Shown: in pieces, positions 1 through 10,179 of the stretch
Position numbering within the stretch: the stretch's first letter is position 1
Layout of the letters: every line of letters begins with the position of its first letter
Source: Aeromonas caviae
GTDB taxonomy: Bacteria; Pseudomonadota; Gammaproteobacteria; Enterobacterales; Aeromonadaceae
Assembly: GCF_000819785.1 (NCBI RefSeq)
Contig: NZ_CDBK01000015.1
Coordinates: 1-64,000, forward strand
Direction: 5' to 3'
DNA length: 64,000 nucleotides
Translations under genes and position numbers: made by a program
Notes under the pieces: model-generated
What the model saw: only the letters and a program-made list of their open reading frames with translations
Databases searched by the model: none
What the model was told of the DNA's origin: nothing

Positions 1-82
1 GATGTGAAGAATCACATGACTGGCTGCGAGGATGACACCTCATAAGAAGCGGCAAATGATTTAGCGAAAGCTAACCGAATGC

Positions 83-159
83 GGAGCGGTAGTTCAGTCG
101 GTTAGAATACCGGCCTGTCACGCCGGGGGTCGCGGGTTCGAGTCCCGTCCGCTCCGCCA
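83..159 (+). tRNA. tRNA-Asp (anticodon GTC)
   Basis: A complete 77-nt cloverleaf is visible, including an encoded CCA end. The acceptor stem GGAGCGG pairs with CCGCTCC, the anticodon loop is CTGTCAC with anticodon GTC, and the T arm carries GGTTCGAGTCC. It decodes Asp codons. Just upstream, at 61-74, a TTAGC-GAAA-GCTAA hairpin with a GNRA-type tetraloop may mark a processing site, which would mean this tRNA is the end of a longer tRNA or rRNA transcript starting outside the window. That part is inference. Confidence 0.97.
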
Positions 160-167
160 CTAAATTG

Positions 168-197
168 AAAGGCCTTCCCTGACGGGAAGGCCTTTTT
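168..197 (+). terminator. Rho-independent terminator after tRNA-Asp
   Basis: GGCCTTCCC and GGGAAGGCC form a nine-pair stem around a TGAC loop, followed by a run of five T, eight bases past the tRNA CCA end. It ends the tRNA transcript. Confidence 0.9.
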
Positions 198-519
198 GCT
201 TTCTGGCGTCTGGATAAGAGCTCTGGGAACAAGAGGCAACCGACGGGTCTGCCGCCTGTTACTGACAACACGCCTCTTCCCCCCTGTGGTGCCTACGTGC
301 CTGGCATTGTCCCTTTACCCAGGGCTTACCCTTCGCTCTGGTTTGCCTTTGCTCCTCCATCTTTTCCCAACCTGGCCAATCGGCCGGGCTTTGTCGTGTC
401 TGGAGAGGACCATCGGGAGCTCATATGCGGATAAGAGATAAGCAAAGCGCTTTTTCTTTCTTCATGGAATATGCATAAGCGGGCATGCTGTACTCAACCC
501 AACGATATGGAGTATCACC
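198..519. other. Non-coding stretch between tRNA-Asp and sbp
   Basis: I see no credible gene here; the open frames lack ribosome sites and family resemblance. The last 100 bases must hold the sbp promoter. A Shine-Dalgarno GGAG lies seven bases before the sbp ATG at 520. No clear CysB site could be picked out by eye. Confidence 0.5.
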
Positions 520-1521
520 ATGAAACTGCGAATGACCGCTCTCACCGCTCTCTCCCTGCTGGCTCTCGGTCAGGTCCAAGCCGCCGAGGTGCGGCTGCTG
601 AATGTCTCCTATGACCCGACGCGGGAGCTGTTCCAGGAGTACAACAGTGCCTTTGCCAAGGAGTGGAAGGCCAAAACCGGCGACGATGTGGTGGTGAGCC
701 AGTCACACGGTGGCTCAGGCAAACAGGCTCGTGCCGTGGTGGACGGACTGGAGGCTGACGTGGTCTCCCTGGCGCTGGCCTATGACGTGGATGCGGTGGC
801 CAAGGCAGGTCTCACCGCCAGCGACTGGGAAGGGCGTTTGGCCAACAATGCCTCTCCCTATACCTCCACCATCGTCTTCCTGGTGCGCAAGGGGAATCCC
901 AAGCAGATCAAGGATTGGGGCGACCTGGTGCGCAAGGATGTCGCCATCATCACCCCCAACCCAAAGACCTCCGGCGGTGCGCGCTGGAATTATCTGGCTG
1001 CCTGGGGCTATGCCCTGAAGAAAAGCGGCACTGAAGAGGGCGCCAAACAGTTTGTCAGCGATCTGTTCAAGAATGTGAAGGTGCTGGACTCCGGGGCACG
1101 TGGCGCCACCACCAGCTTCATCGAACGCGGGCTCGGGGATGTGTTGCTGGCCTGGGAAAATGAAGCGTTGCTGGTGCTCAATCAGCCGGGCACCAGCGAC
1201 AAGTTCGAACTGGTGGTGCCCTCGGTCTCCATCCTGGCCGAGCCGCCGGTAGCCGTGGTGGACAAGGTAGCCAAGAAGCATGGTACCGAGGCCGTCTCCA
1301 AGGCTTACCTCGAGTATCTCTACTCTGACGAAGGGCAGCGCATCATCGCCAAATACCACTATCGTCCGAGCAATCCGGCGATCCTGAAGGAGACAGCGGC
1401 CCAGTTCCCCAACCTGACGCTCTTCACTGTCAAGGATCTGGAAGGAGATTGGGACAAGGCACAGAAGAAGCACTTCGCCCAGGGCGGATCGTTTGACCAG
1501 ATTTACCAACCGGGCCGCTAA
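520..1521 (+). CDS. sbp: Sulfate ABC transporter periplasmic binding protein Sbp
   Basis: This 333-residue protein is the periplasmic sulfate receptor that feeds the CysTWA permease encoded just downstream. Residues 1-21 are a classical signal peptide ending AQA or QAA. The mature part carries the family-defining stretches [44 protein letters not shown] and [14 protein letters not shown]. The whole sequence follows E. coli Sbp, including the ending after FDQI, and fits Sbp better than CysP (thiosulfate). The start has a GGAG at a good distance. A separate hydrolase gene and terminator lie between it and cysT, so it is probably transcribed separately. Sulfur-limitation control by the CysB-type regulator at 5350 is inferred. 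Confidence 0.96.
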   Translation: MKLRMTALTALSLLALGQVQAAEVRLLNVSYDPTRELFQEYNSAFAKEWKAKTGDDVVVSQSHGGSGKQARAVVDGLEADVVSLALAYDVDAVAKAGLTASDWEGRLANNASPYTSTIVFLVRKGNPKQIKDWGDLVRKDVAIITPNPKTSGGARWNYLAAWGYALKKSGTEEGAKQFVSDLFKNVKVLDSGARGATTSFIERGLGDVLLAWENEALLVLNQPGTSDKFELVVPSVSILAEPPVAVVDKVAKKHGTEAVSKAYLEYLYSDEGQRIIAKYHYRPSNPAILKETAAQFPNLTLFTVKDLEGDWDKAQKKHFAQGGSFDQIYQPGR

Positions 1522-1560
1522 GAGACGCAGGCCCCTGTGACAACAGATAGGAGTACCACG

Positions 1561-2136
1561 ATGAACAAGATCCTTCTGGTTCCCGGTCTGCACAACAGTG
1601 GGCCGGATCACTGGCAGAGCCGCTGGCACCAGCAATTTCCCCAGTGGCAGAGAATGATGGGTCTGCCCTGGGACAAGCCGGATCTCACGGTCTGGAGCGC
1701 CAAGCTGGCGAGCAAGCTCAGGAGCCGGCGCAGCCGGGTCCATCTGGTCGCCCACTCCTTCGGCGCTCTGACGGCCATCGCTGCCGCCAGACTGCAACCA
1801 GACAAGGTCTCCTCCATCTTCATCGTTGCCCCTGCCGATCCTGCCCGTTTCGGTATCCCGGATGAGGTGTTGGCGGGGTCCATCAAGGTCTCTGCCCAGT
1901 TGATCGCCAGCCGCAATGACCCCTGGATGAGTTTCGAGCGGGCAGAGTTCTGGAGCCGGCAGTGGCAGGTGCCCTTGTTCGATGCGGGGGAGGTGGGCCA
2001 TATCAATGCCCAGTCCGGCCATGGGGAGTGGCACCAGGGGCTCGCTTTGCTCGGCACCCTATACCGCCGTGCCGAAATGGTGGTGGAGCCTGCTCCTGCC
2101 GAGTGGGGCAAGCAGGCTGCACTCAGTTTTCGATGA
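1561..2136 (+). CDS. RBBP9/YdeN-family serine hydrolase
   Basis: A small 191-residue alpha/beta hydrolase. Near the start is the family sequence LLVPGLHNSGPDHWQ. The nucleophile serine sits in HLVAHSFGALTA at about residue 66, the acid is probably the Asp of ASRNDPW, and the catalytic His is in GEVGHINAQSG. These are the triad positions of the RBBP9/YdeN family. There is no signal peptide, so it should be cytoplasmic. A GTG at 1537 would extend the frame by eight residues, but AGGAGT lies eight bases before the ATG at 1561, which decides the start. It follows sbp by 39 bases and may be co-transcribed with it. Its substrate is unknown. Confidence 0.85.
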   Translation: MNKILLVPGLHNSGPDHWQSRWHQQFPQWQRMMGLPWDKPDLTVWSAKLASKLRSRRSRVHLVAHSFGALTAIAAARLQPDKVSSIFIVAPADPARFGIPDEVLAGSIKVSAQLIASRNDPWMSFERAEFWSRQWQVPLFDAGEVGHINAQSGHGEWHQGLALLGTLYRRAEMVVEPAPAEWGKQAALSFR

Positions 2137-2233
2137 GGGCGCCTCGGATTGTCTCGGCACGATTTCCAGACAGGCTGGCAACTTGGCCAGCGTGACTGAC
2201 TTTGCATGTTCCGGTTTTACCGCTCCGTCTTTT

Positions 2234-2266
2234 AGGTCTTTTATTTATATAAAAGACCTTTTTTTA
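2234..2266 (+). terminator. Rho-independent terminator after the hydrolase gene
   Basis: AGGTCTTTTA pairs with TAAAAGACCT around a short AT loop and is followed by seven T. It separates the sbp-hydrolase unit from cysTWA. Confidence 0.9.
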
Positions 2267-2404
2267 TGCTTATCGCTCTAAAAGCCTTGTTCCACCATTG
2301 TTAGATAAAAAAGTGCTTAGCAAAGGCGTTATTGGTGTTTGTTGTCCCTGGCCGCCGTGAGCAAAATCGTCACATCCAAAGTATTTATAACAAACGGATG
2401 TGTT

Positions 2405-3244
2405 ATGCGATTAAGTTCTTATTCCGTCCTGCCAGGCCTGGGGACAACGCTGGGCTTCAGTCTGCTCTATCTGGGCATACTGGTGCTGCTGCCGCTCTCG
2501 GCACTGGTGCTGTTTGCGGTGAACAACCTGAGCGCCGCCGAGTTCTGGCAGGTGATCGGCTCCCCCCGGGTGCTCGCCTCCTTTCGCCTGAGCTTTGGCG
2601 CCGCCTTCATTGCCGCCCTGCTCAACAGTCTGTTCGGTCTGATACTGGCCTGGGTACTGGTGCGCTATACCTTCCCCGGCCGCAGACTGGTGGATACACT
2701 GATCGACCTGCCCTTTGCCATGCCGACTGCCGTCTCCGGCATCGCCCTGTGCGCCATCTTTGCCCCCAACGGCTGGATTGGCCAATGGGTCGCTCCGCTG
2801 GGCATCGAGCTTGCCTACAACCCCATAGGGGTAGTCATTGCCCTGACCTTTATCGGGCTGCCCTTTGTGGTGCGGACCCTGCAGCCGGTGCTGCGGGAAG
2901 CGGAGAGCGAGCAAGAGGAGGCGGCCGCGAGCCTGGGTGCCAACCGCTGGCAGACCTTCATCCGGGTACTGTGGCCGACCCTGGTACCTGCGCTGCTCAC
3001 CGGTTTTGCCCTGGCGTTTGCTCGCGGCGTGGGGGAGTACGGCTCTGTCATCTTCATTGCCGGCAACCTCCCCATGGTGTCCGAGATTGCCCCCCTGATG
3101 ATCATGAGTCACCTGGAGGAGTATGACTACGCCGGTGCATCGGCCATTGCGTCCGTCATGTTGCTCATTTCCTTTGTGCTGCTGTTGCTCATCAACAAGT
3201 TGCAAGCCTGGAGCTGGGCTCGCATCGGAGGAAGCCGTATATGA
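2405..3244 (+). CDS. cysT: Sulfate/thiosulfate ABC permease subunit CysT
   Basis: One of the two inner-membrane permease subunits of the sulfate importer, 279 residues, close to E. coli CysT (CysU, 277). It has about six hydrophobic spans and the cytoplasmic EAA loop reading [15 protein letters not shown] at about residue 178, where the ATPase CysA docks. [14 protein letters not shown] and [10 protein letters not shown] are typical of CysT. The frame is open from 2339, but the ATG at 2405 gives the normal N-terminus ([11 protein letters not shown]). The Shine-Dalgarno there is weak (CGGATG). Its TGA overlaps the cysW ATG by one codon step (ATGA), so the two are translationally coupled. Confidence 0.94.
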   Translation: MRLSSYSVLPGLGTTLGFSLLYLGILVLLPLSALVLFAVNNLSAAEFWQVIGSPRVLASFRLSFGAAFIAALLNSLFGLILAWVLVRYTFPGRRLVDTLIDLPFAMPTAVSGIALCAIFAPNGWIGQWVAPLGIELAYNPIGVVIALTFIGLPFVVRTLQPVLREAESEQEEAAASLGANRWQTFIRVLWPTLVPALLTGFALAFARGVGEYGSVIFIAGNLPMVSEIAPLMIMSHLEEYDYAGASAIASVMLLISFVLLLLINKLQAWSWARIGGSRI

Positions 3245-4134
3245 ACGCCTCTACTGCACATCTCGATCAGGCCCAGGAGTCCGCTCCGGCCACCCCGGCG
3301 CGTCATCCCCCGGTGACCCATGAACCGGTCTGGGTCAAATGGCTGCTGGTCACCGTCGGTCTGGGCTGGTTTGCCGCCTTGCTGCTGTTGCCGCTGGCCA
3401 CCGTCTTCATCCAGGCGCTGAGCCCGGGTCTGGCCTTCTTCTGGCACGCCATCAGCGAGCCGGATGCCCTGAGCGCCCTGGGGCTGACCGCCCTGGTGAC
3501 GCTCTGCTCGGTGCCCCTGAACCTGCTGTTCGGGCTGGCCGCCGCCTGGGCCATCGCCCGGTTCCGCTTCCCTGGCCGGCAACTGCTTATCACCCTCATC
3601 GATCTGCCGTTCTCGGTCTCGCCGGTCATCGCGGGCTTGATGTTCGTGCTGCTGTTCGGCAGTCGCGGCTGGTTCGGCGAGTGGCTCAGCGAGCACGACA
3701 TCAAGATCATTTTCGCTACCCCGGGGATCATCCTGGCGACCACCTTCATCACTGTGCCCTTCGTGGTACGCGAGCTGCTGCCCCAGATGGAGGCGCGGGG
3801 CCCGGAGGAAGAGGAGGCCGCCATCATGCTGGGGGCGAGCGGGTTGCAGATGTTCTGGCGGGTGACCCTGCCCGGCATTCGCTGGAGCCTGATGTATGGC
3901 CTGCTGCTCTGTACCGCCCGGGCGGTGGGGGAGTTTGGCGCTGTCTCCGTGGTTTCCGGCCACATTCGCGGCCAGACCAACACGCTGCCGCTGCACATCG
4001 AGATCCTTTACAACGAGTACCAGACCGGTGCCGCCTTCGCGGTGGCCAGCCTGCTGGCGCTGTTCGGGATCTTCACCCTGCTGGGTGAGACCCTGCTGGC
4101 CAGGCTGCGCGGCCAACCGACCCAGTCCCATTGA
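3241..4134 (+). CDS. cysW: Sulfate/thiosulfate ABC permease subunit CysW
   Basis: The partner permease subunit of CysT, 297 residues with six predicted membrane spans. The EAA loop reads [16 protein letters not shown] and the family stretches [17 protein letters not shown] and [14 protein letters not shown] are present. The ATG lies inside the cysT stop (ATGA), as is usual for stoichiometric permease pairs. The first 35 residues, before the first membrane span, are hydrophilic and Pro-rich. A gap of 31 bases separates it from cysA. Confidence 0.94.
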   Translation: MNASTAHLDQAQESAPATPARHPPVTHEPVWVKWLLVTVGLGWFAALLLLPLATVFIQALSPGLAFFWHAISEPDALSALGLTALVTLCSVPLNLLFGLAAAWAIARFRFPGRQLLITLIDLPFSVSPVIAGLMFVLLFGSRGWFGEWLSEHDIKIIFATPGIILATTFITVPFVVRELLPQMEARGPEEEEAAIMLGASGLQMFWRVTLPGIRWSLMYGLLLCTARAVGEFGAVSVVSGHIRGQTNTLPLHIEILYNEYQTGAAFAVASLLALFGIFTLLGETLLARLRGQPTQSH

Positions 4135-4165
4135 TCCCGAATTAACGGTTATAGGAGAGGCATTC

Positions 4166-5233
4166 ATGAGCATTCAGGTTCAAGGGCTCAACAAGCATTT
4201 CAATCAGTACGCGGCGCTGGCCGACATCAACCTCGATTTTCACGACGGTGAGCTGGTCGCCCTGCTCGGCCCCTCCGGCTGCGGCAAGACCACCTTGCTG
4301 CGGATCATCGCCGGGCTGGAGCAGGCGGACAGTGGCAGCGTCATCATCCGCGGCGAGGATGCCTCGGATCTCCATGTGCGCGAGCGCAACGTTGGCTTCG
4401 TGTTCCAGCACTACGCCCTGTTTCGCCACATGACGGTATTCGAGAACGTGGCCTTTGGCCTGAGGGTCAAGCCGCGCAGCGAACGCCCGGACGAGGCGGC
4501 CATCCGCACCCGGGTCAAGGAGCTGCTGGATCTGGTGCAGCTCAGCCACGTCGCGGCACGCTACCCGACCCAGCTCTCCGGTGGTCAGCGCCAGCGGGTC
4601 GCCCTGGCCCGGGCCCTGGCGGTGCAGCCCAAGGTGCTGCTGCTGGACGAGCCTTTCGGCGCCCTCGATGCCCAGGTGCGCAAGGAGCTGCGCCGCTGGC
4701 TGCGTGAGCTTCACGACGAGCTGCATGTCACCAGTCTGTTCGTGACCCACGATCAGGAAGAGGCCCTGGAGGTGGCGGATCGGGTGGTGCTGATGAACGC
4801 CGGCAAGGTAGAGCAGATTGGCACCCCTGCCGAAGTGTATGATCAGCCCGCCAGTGCCTTCGTGCACAGCTTCCTTGGCAGCGTAAACCTGTTTCGTGGC
4901 AGGGTGGCCGGGCAGGGGCTCGGCATCGGTGAACAGCAACTGGGTGGCCCCATCCCCTCCCATCTGGCAGAAGGGAGTGCGGCCATTGCCTATGTGCGCC
5001 CCCACGAGCTGGAGATCCTGCCCTCGGATGCCCCCGGTGGCATTCGCGCCACCATTACCCGCCTGCTGCCCATGGGGCCGCGCATCCGGGTGGAATTGCG
5101 TGGCGATGGGGAGACGGGAGGCGCCCACTACGAGGCCGAACTGAGCAAGGAGGCCGCCCGGGCTTTTGCTCCCGGCCAGGGGGTACGCCTGGTGGCCAGG
5201 CAGGCACAGCTCTATCCCGACTACCAGATCTGA
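4166..5233 (+). CDS. cysA: Sulfate/thiosulfate ABC transporter ATPase CysA
   Basis: The ATP-hydrolysing subunit of the sulfate importer, 355 residues. Walker A is GPSGCGKTT at residues 35-43, the ABC signature LSGGQRQR starts at about 137, Walker [12 protein letters not shown] has its Asp-Glu at 161-162, and the switch His lies in FVTHDQEEA. The C-terminal third is the extra TOBE-like regulatory domain of the CysA/MalK class. The frame continues upstream, but AGGAGAGG ends eight bases before the ATG at 4166 and [12 protein letters not shown] is the usual N-terminus, so the upstream extension is rejected. It is the last transport gene of the operon; the regulator follows 116 bases later. Confidence 0.95.
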   Translation: MSIQVQGLNKHFNQYAALADINLDFHDGELVALLGPSGCGKTTLLRIIAGLEQADSGSVIIRGEDASDLHVRERNVGFVFQHYALFRHMTVFENVAFGLRVKPRSERPDEAAIRTRVKELLDLVQLSHVAARYPTQLSGGQRQRVALARALAVQPKVLLLDEPFGALDAQVRKELRRWLRELHDELHVTSLFVTHDQEEALEVADRVVLMNAGKVEQIGTPAEVYDQPASAFVHSFLGSVNLFRGRVAGQGLGIGEQQLGGPIPSHLAEGSAAIAYVRPHELEILPSDAPGGIRATITRLLPMGPRIRVELRGDGETGGAHYEAELSKEAARAFAPGQGVRLVARQAQLYPDYQI

Positions 5234-5270
5234 GGGCAAGCCGCGAGGTGCGGCCCTCTTTCAGGCTTGC

Positions 5271-5291
5271 TGCCGGGCTATGATCCCGGCA
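5271..5291. repeat. Inverted repeat between cysA and the cysB-like gene
   Basis: TGCCGGG and CCCGGCA are a perfect seven-base inverted repeat around CTATGAT. There is no T-run, so it is not a standard terminator. It may tune read-through from cysA into the regulator gene or stabilise the upstream mRNA. Confidence 0.5.
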
Positions 5292-5349
5292 ATCCATAAC
5301 AAGAGGACGGTGGCACGAGCCACCGCCACTCAGCGCAGGAGGCGATGAG

Positions 5350-6297
5350 GTGAACTTTCAGCAATTGCGAATCATTCGGGAGGCGGCACGACGGGATTAC
5401 AATCTGACCGACGTGGCCAATGCCCTCTTTACTTCCCAGTCCGGGGTCAGCCGCCACATTCGCGAGTTGGAGGAGGAGCTGGGGCTCGCCCTTTTCATTC
5501 GCTATGGCAAGCGTCTGCTCGGTATGACCGAGCCGGGCAAGGAGTTGCTGGTGATCGCCGAGCGTATCCTGGGGGATGCCGACAACATCCGCAAACTGGC
5601 GAGCACCTTTGCCAATCGCGACTCGGGCCGGCTGCTCATCGCGACCACTCATACCCAGGCCCGTTATGCCCTGCCGAGGGTAGTGAAGGCGTTTCGGGAG
5701 CAATTTCCCCTGGTACAGCTGGAGCTGCGTCAGGGGAGCCCGGAGGAGATAGTGCGGTTGGTGCAGACCGGCGAGGTGGACATCGGCATCAGCAGCGAGC
5801 AGCTCGACAAGAGCGAAGGGGTGGTGGCCTTTCCCTACTACCGCTGGCACCACAATATCGTCGTGCCGGAGCAGCACCCCCTCACCGCCGAGCGGGAGCT
5901 GACCCTGGCCGCTCTGGCCCACTGGCCCATCGTCACCTATCAGGCCGGCCTCACCGGTCGGGCACGGGTGGATGATGCCTTTGCCGAGGCGGGCATAGTG
6001 CCGCAGATCCTGCTGACCGCCCAGGACTCCGACGTCATCAAGACCTATGTCGAGTTGGAGATGGGGGTGGGCATACTGGCGGACATGGCGTTCGATTCCC
6101 AGCGGGACAAGGGACTGGTGCAACTGGACGGCAGTCGGTTGTTTGCGCCGCACACCGCCTGGATCGGCCTCAAGCAGGGGCAGTTCCAGCACAACTTTGC
6201 CTGGCAGTTCATCCAGCTCTGCAACCCCGAGCTGGCGCTGGCGGAGATCCAGGCCCGCGCCATGAGCAACGAGCCCCTGCTCGATTACCAGATTTGA
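5350..6297 (+). CDS. cysB: LysR-family regulator of the CysB/Cbl type
   Basis: A 315-residue LysR-type transcription factor. The N-terminal winged helix-turn-helix (NFQQLRIIREAARRDYNL, TSQSGVSRHIRELE) follows E. coli CysB in layout. The effector domain keeps ATTHTQARYALP, LRQGSPEEI, ITYQAGLTGRA-like and AQDSDVIKTYVELEMGVG stretches that mark the CysB/Cbl/Nac group, which sense acetylserine or sulfur compounds. The start is GTG at 5350 with AGGAGG ten bases upstream; an ATG at 5345 is out of frame. The position right behind cysTWA strongly suggests it controls sulfate uptake. Cbl rather than CysB itself cannot be excluded without knowing whether a second copy exists. Confidence 0.85.
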   Translation: MNFQQLRIIREAARRDYNLTDVANALFTSQSGVSRHIRELEEELGLALFIRYGKRLLGMTEPGKELLVIAERILGDADNIRKLASTFANRDSGRLLIATTHTQARYALPRVVKAFREQFPLVQLELRQGSPEEIVRLVQTGEVDIGISSEQLDKSEGVVAFPYYRWHHNIVVPEQHPLTAERELTLAALAHWPIVTYQAGLTGRARVDDAFAEAGIVPQILLTAQDSDVIKTYVELEMGVGILADMAFDSQRDKGLVQLDGSRLFAPHTAWIGLKQGQFQHNFAWQFIQLCNPELALAEIQARAMSNEPLLDYQI

Positions 6298-6313
6298 ACC
6301 GAGGGGTGGATGA

Positions 6314-6341
6314 AAAACGGGGAGCCATGGGCTCCCCGTTT
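6314..6341. terminator. Bidirectional terminator between the cysB-like gene and gbpA
   Basis: AAACGGGGAGCC and GGCTCCCCGTTT form a long stem with an ATGG loop between two converging genes. T-rich tails occur on both strands, so it can serve both. Confidence 0.85.
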
Positions 6342-6408
6342 GTTTGATGTTGACCTGATCTGGCACGGGAAACGCCGAGCGGGTTCTCGCCAGGTCGGAG
6401 ACGTCCCA

Positions 6409-7830
6409 TCACTGCGCTGTCCAGGCCTCCTGCCAGTGGGAGCCTACGCCCGGTTCATACTGGGTGGCCGTGCTCGCCCACTGGCTGCACCAGCCGCTGT
6501 AGGGGAAGGGTTTGCACTGATAGACCTTGCCGTTTTTCGGCTGCAGCACCCGGGTTCCGGCGGTGTAGGACTTGAGGCCGTCCGGGAAGGTGAACTGGTA
6601 ATCGCCCCCGCTTGCCGGATCCTTGAACATGAGGTCCAGGGTCTGCTGCACCGCGTCACCACCGGCCTTGGGTTTGCCCTCGATCACCAGCTGATGGTGG
6701 CCCGCACTCAAGCCGGTCAGCGCCATGGAGAAACTCTGGCTGCCGTCCTTGATGTCGGCACTGCTCTGTCCCCTGGCGACACCGCCGTGGTCATAGAGGG
6801 TGTTGGTGATGGCGAGATCCCCCTGGGCCGTGACGGTGAAAGTCAGGGTGAGCTTGCCGTTGTCGAGGGGGTAGTCGCTCGCCAGACCGCTCACGCTGAT
6901 CCCGTTCTCAACCGGGGGCTGCTGTTGCTCAAGCTGGATCTCGACCCGTTGCAGGTTGCTGCCAGCCTTGAGGTAGACCGGGTTCTGGCCATAGACGGGG
7001 TTGAACTGGCCGTCTGTACCTTGCTGGCCTGCACGGATCTGGCTCTGCTCGGCGTTGATCTTGCTCGCCAGGGCGTGGGCCCAGTTGTTCTTCTGGCCCT
7101 GCCCGGCGCTGGCGATAATCAGCTCGGTCTGGAGATCGGTGCGCTCGCCATTGGCATCGAACACCCGGGTTCTGGCTTTGTCACCCGCCACCAGGTCGAT
7201 GGAGGGGTAGATGGTCCCTCCCTGGCTCCAGGTCAGCGGTGGCTGGGTGCCATCCTTGAACCGGGCGTCGATCAGGTTGTAGAAGCTGTTGGCGGTATCT
7301 CCTACCTCCCACACCCCGAGAATGACCTGATAACCTGTACGCGGGGGCAGGGTGCACTGATGGGTCACCTGTTTGGGGGGCTGCACCATGTTGCCCTCGA
7401 TGACGCAGAAGGGATTGAGATCGAACGCATCCCGGGTGAGGGGCTGGTTCGGGTTCCAGTCCTGCTTGGTGAGGTAGTAGCGCCAGTTGCGGGTCACGTG
7501 GTTGGCAGTGAAGGTCCAGCTGATGGCGAAGGGACCGGCCTGCACCTCACGCTTGGTCCAGCGATCGAGGGTCTGGGTGTTGAGCTCGCCGAATTGGGGG
7601 TGACCGGCCGAGGCTATCTGGCCGTCGGCGGGGCCGCCATCGGGGAAGCCGGAGGGGGCTTCCAGGCTCTGGGGTTCCCACTGGATGGCGCCACACTGGC
7701 TGTTGCCCCCTGTCTTGCACAGGTAGTTGCGCCCTTCGGGCTGGCTGATGTAGCCGTGAGCGAGTACGCCGCCACTGGCCAGCAGCGCCAGCGCTGCCGC
7801 GAGATGGGTGAGTCGGATATTTGCTGCCAT
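6409..7830 (-). CDS. gbpA: GbpA-type lytic polysaccharide monooxygenase (AA10)
   Basis: A secreted copper oxidase of 473 residues that binds and cleaves chitin/GlcNAc surfaces. The signal peptide is residues 1-24 and cleavage leaves His25 as the N-terminal copper ligand (HGYISQPEGR). The second histidine of the copper brace is His111 in TANHVTRNW. The AA10 catalytic domain spans about 25-205, two GbpA middle domains follow (about 215-400), and the C-terminus (from about residue 415, VYQCKPFPYSGWCSQW) is a chitin-binding CBM5/12- or CBM73-like module. This order and length match Vibrio GbpA, a colonisation factor. It lies alone between a terminator and its own promoter region, convergent with the cysB-like gene. 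Confidence 0.95.
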   Translation of the reverse strand: MAANIRLTHLAAALALLASGGVLAHGYISQPEGRNYLCKTGGNSQCGAIQWEPQSLEAPSGFPDGGPADGQIASAGHPQFGELNTQTLDRWTKREVQAGPFAISWTFTANHVTRNWRYYLTKQDWNPNQPLTRDAFDLNPFCVIEGNMVQPPKQVTHQCTLPPRTGYQVILGVWEVGDTANSFYNLIDARFKDGTQPPLTWSQGGTIYPSIDLVAGDKARTRVFDANGERTDLQTELIIASAGQGQKNNWAHALASKINAEQSQIRAGQQGTDGQFNPVYGQNPVYLKAGSNLQRVEIQLEQQQPPVENGISVSGLASDYPLDNGKLTLTFTVTAQGDLAITNTLYDHGGVARGQSSADIKDGSQSFSMALTGLSAGHHQLVIEGKPKAGGDAVQQTLDLMFKDPASGGDYQFTFPDGLKSYTAGTRVLQPKNGKVYQCKPFPYSGWCSQWASTATQYEPGVGSHWQEAWTAQ

Positions 7831-8204
7831 ACATTCCTCTGTTCGGTGATGTGGGCAGTCACGTTGGCAGGGGAGTTCCCCGAAACACGGTGCTGCAACC
7901 CCGCTATCCTGGACAGCTTGTCTTTAGACCGGAGGCTTTGCGTCCTGGCCTTTCAACCAGTTTGCCAAATGACTACAGAAAGGATCATGGTGCCGCCTGT
8001 GGCGACCACTCATCATGACTATATTTTGTTAAAAAATTAAGTGTAAAAATTGACAGTGCCATCTCATCGGAGCAGCGCATCAGCGGCAGATCGCTCCCTC
8101 GGGATCTGCGCGCTGGTTCAGTGCGAGAGGGTGGCCCGGGAGAGGCTCCCGTGGCCATGACAGGAAGGGGCACCTGCAAGCCTGGCAGGGGCTCACGGGG
8201 CCAC
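7831..8204. other. Intergenic region: gbpA promoter side and end of the chemoreceptor gene
   Basis: No gene is visible. An AT-rich patch at about 8010-8060 holds the likely gbpA promoter. Near 8132-8157, TGGCC-CGGGAG and CTCCCG-T-GGCCA form an 11-pair hairpin with one bulge that could end the chemoreceptor mRNA, although no T-run follows. Confidence 0.5.
8018..8047 (-). promoter_or_regulatory. Candidate sigma-70 promoter for gbpA
   Basis: Read on the minus strand, TTTACA (8042-8047) and TATAGT (8018-8023) are separated by 18 bases in an AT-rich patch. This would give a 5' leader of roughly 180 bases before the gbpA ATG. It is picked by eye and not proven. Confidence 0.35.
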
Positions 8205-9884
8205 TCAGTGGCGGGGTTGCATGCCTGCTCGGGAAGAGGACGCCTGGGTCGGTCGCATCATCCTGTCCTGGGCTTGGGCGTTGTCCAGCTTGAACACCGC
8301 CAGTCGCTCGTCGAGGCTTCGGGAGAGACCGGCCAGCAGTTCGCTCTCCTGGGCCAGCTGGGAGGCCGCCTGGGACATCTCTAGCGCCGAGTCGTTGATG
8401 CCGCTGACGTTGCGGTTCATGTCTTCCGCCACCATGCTCTGCTGCTCCGCCGCCGTGGCGATCTGGGTCGCCATGTCACTCACGTGCTGGATGTGATTGA
8501 CGATGAGGGAGAGATCCTGCCCCGCCTTCTCGGACTGGTTGACGCTGCTCTCCGCCAGCTTGCGGCTGGCGTCCATGGCGTTGGCGGCGGTGACAGCCCG
8601 TTGCTGCAACTGGGTGATGGTACTCTGGATCTCCTCGGTGGAGTGGCGGGTGCGACTGGCCAGCTGGCGCACCTCGTCGGCCACCACGGCGAAGCCACGG
8701 CCCTGCTCGCCGGCCCGGGCCGCCTCGATGGCGGCGTTGAGGGCCAGCAGGTTGGTCTGCTCCGAGATGGCGCTGATGACTGCAGTCACCTCGCTTATCT
8801 GCATCACTCCCTCCTTGAGCTGGTTGACCTGCGAGGTGGCCTGATCCACCTCGGTGGCCAGCGCCTGGATGCCGTGCACGCTGGCATGGACATCCTGGTT
8901 GCCGAGCCCGGCCTCGCTGGTGGCATCCTGGGTGTCGCGGGCCGTATTCTCTGCGTGACCCGCCACGTCGGCGATGGTGGCGCTCATCTCGTTCATGGCG
9001 GTGGCGAGCTGGGCGAGCTGATCCCGCTGACTGTTGACCGCCTGGTTGGTCTGTTCGGCGGAGGCGGCGATGCGCAGGGCGGCATCCGCCACGTTGCGGG
9101 CCCCCTGGCTCGCCTCCAGCAGGGCGCGGCGGATGGCATCCAGCCCCTGGTTGGTGGAGCTGGCGACGGCGCCGAGCTCATCCCTGCCCAGCACCGGGAT
9201 GCTGACCACCAGATCGCCGGCCGCGACCCGGGCCATGGCCTTGTTGATCTCGGCCAGGGGATTGACGATGGAGCGGCTGATGGCGATTCCCAGCAGCCCC
9301 ATCAACAGGATCACCAGCAAGGTGGCGCCACCCATCCACTCATATTGGGACCACATGGTGGCCTCAATGTCCTGCAACAACACACCGGAGCCCAGGATCC
9401 AGCCCCAGGGCTGGTAGCCCGTCACCAGCGACATCTTCTGGGCCGCCTCGCCGGACGGGGAGACCCACTGATACTCCAGCCTGCCCTGGTGGCCGCCCTT
9501 GCCGAGATCCACCATGTGCTGCCAGTGGGACTCGGCAGGGTTGTTGCCCATCTGCTGGCCGACCAGCTCGGGTTTGGCGGGATGCACCACCACCCGACGA
9601 TCTTCATCCAGCACGAACAGGTAGTTGTCCCCGTCAAAGCGCATGCTGTCGAGCATGGCCTTGGCCTGTGCCTTGGCCTGCTCCGGGGGGAGGGTGGCGG
9701 CCAGGGCCTGGATCCGGCTCATGGCCAGGTCCAGCACCGCCTGCAGCCTGGCTTCCCGTTCACTCATCAGATTGCGGTGCAGGGCACTGGCCGAGATGAG
9801 CAGCAGTGCGATGAAGCCGACCAGGGCCAGTGAGAGCAGCAGCATCAGTTTGCGACTCACGGCAATATCACCGAGCTTGAACAT
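8205..9884 (-). CDS. Methyl-accepting chemotaxis protein with a Cache sensor domain
   Basis: A membrane chemoreceptor of 559 residues. There is a membrane span at about 12-32. A periplasmic single-Cache domain follows at about 40-185, with the typical [19 protein letters not shown] and [12 protein letters not shown] stretches. A second span lies at about 187-207, then HAMP, then the cytoplasmic signalling rod with the conserved tip [19 protein letters not shown] and [15 protein letters not shown]. Single-Cache receptors often sense small organic acids or amino acids, but the ligand cannot be read from sequence. There is no C-terminal CheR-tethering pentapeptide (it ends MQPRH). AAGGAT lies before the ATG. 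The gene is monocistronic and divergent from the M3 peptidase gene. Confidence 0.94.
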   Translation of the reverse strand: MFKLGDIAVSRKLMLLLSLALVGFIALLLISASALHRNLMSEREARLQAVLDLAMSRIQALAATLPPEQAKAQAKAMLDSMRFDGDNYLFVLDEDRRVVVHPAKPELVGQQMGNNPAESHWQHMVDLGKGGHQGRLEYQWVSPSGEAAQKMSLVTGYQPWGWILGSGVLLQDIEATMWSQYEWMGGATLLVILLMGLLGIAISRSIVNPLAEINKAMARVAAGDLVVSIPVLGRDELGAVASSTNQGLDAIRRALLEASQGARNVADAALRIAASAEQTNQAVNSQRDQLAQLATAMNEMSATIADVAGHAENTARDTQDATSEAGLGNQDVHASVHGIQALATEVDQATSQVNQLKEGVMQISEVTAVISAISEQTNLLALNAAIEAARAGEQGRGFAVVADEVRQLASRTRHSTEEIQSTITQLQQRAVTAANAMDASRKLAESSVNQSEKAGQDLSLIVNHIQHVSDMATQIATAAEQQSMVAEDMNRNVSGINDSALEMSQAASQLAQESELLAGLSRSLDERLAVFKLDNAQAQDRMMRPTQASSSRAGMQPRH

Positions 9885-10179
9885 AGTCTTATCCTTACTT
9901 TCCCATGCGGGTCTGATTGTGGCCGTTCTAGCGGCCGGACCTGATTATTGTTGTTTTTAACATTCCATTAACTTTCAATGGGTTGCGATGAAAAACAGCC
10001 AATTGAGCAGTTTGACAACCAGTATAGCCAGCAGACAGAAACCCTCGCTTTTGATAGCGTGATGGCGCGCATCCCGGCGCACAATTTGTCTGCTCCATTT
10101 GCAAGAAGTGTGAATGGGTTGGCATTTCACCAAAAAGGAGTGGGCGCCCCCGTGGTTGCCCCATAACAAGAGGGAAGTT

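Noticed and set aside
196-441. An 81-codon open frame downstream of tRNA-Asp
   Set aside because: It begins inside the terminator, has no ribosome site, and its composition is unlike the real genes nearby.
6310-8040. A 576-codon open frame antisense to gbpA
   Set aside because: The minus strand carries a complete AA10 protein with signal peptide and copper ligands; the plus frame is its shadow.
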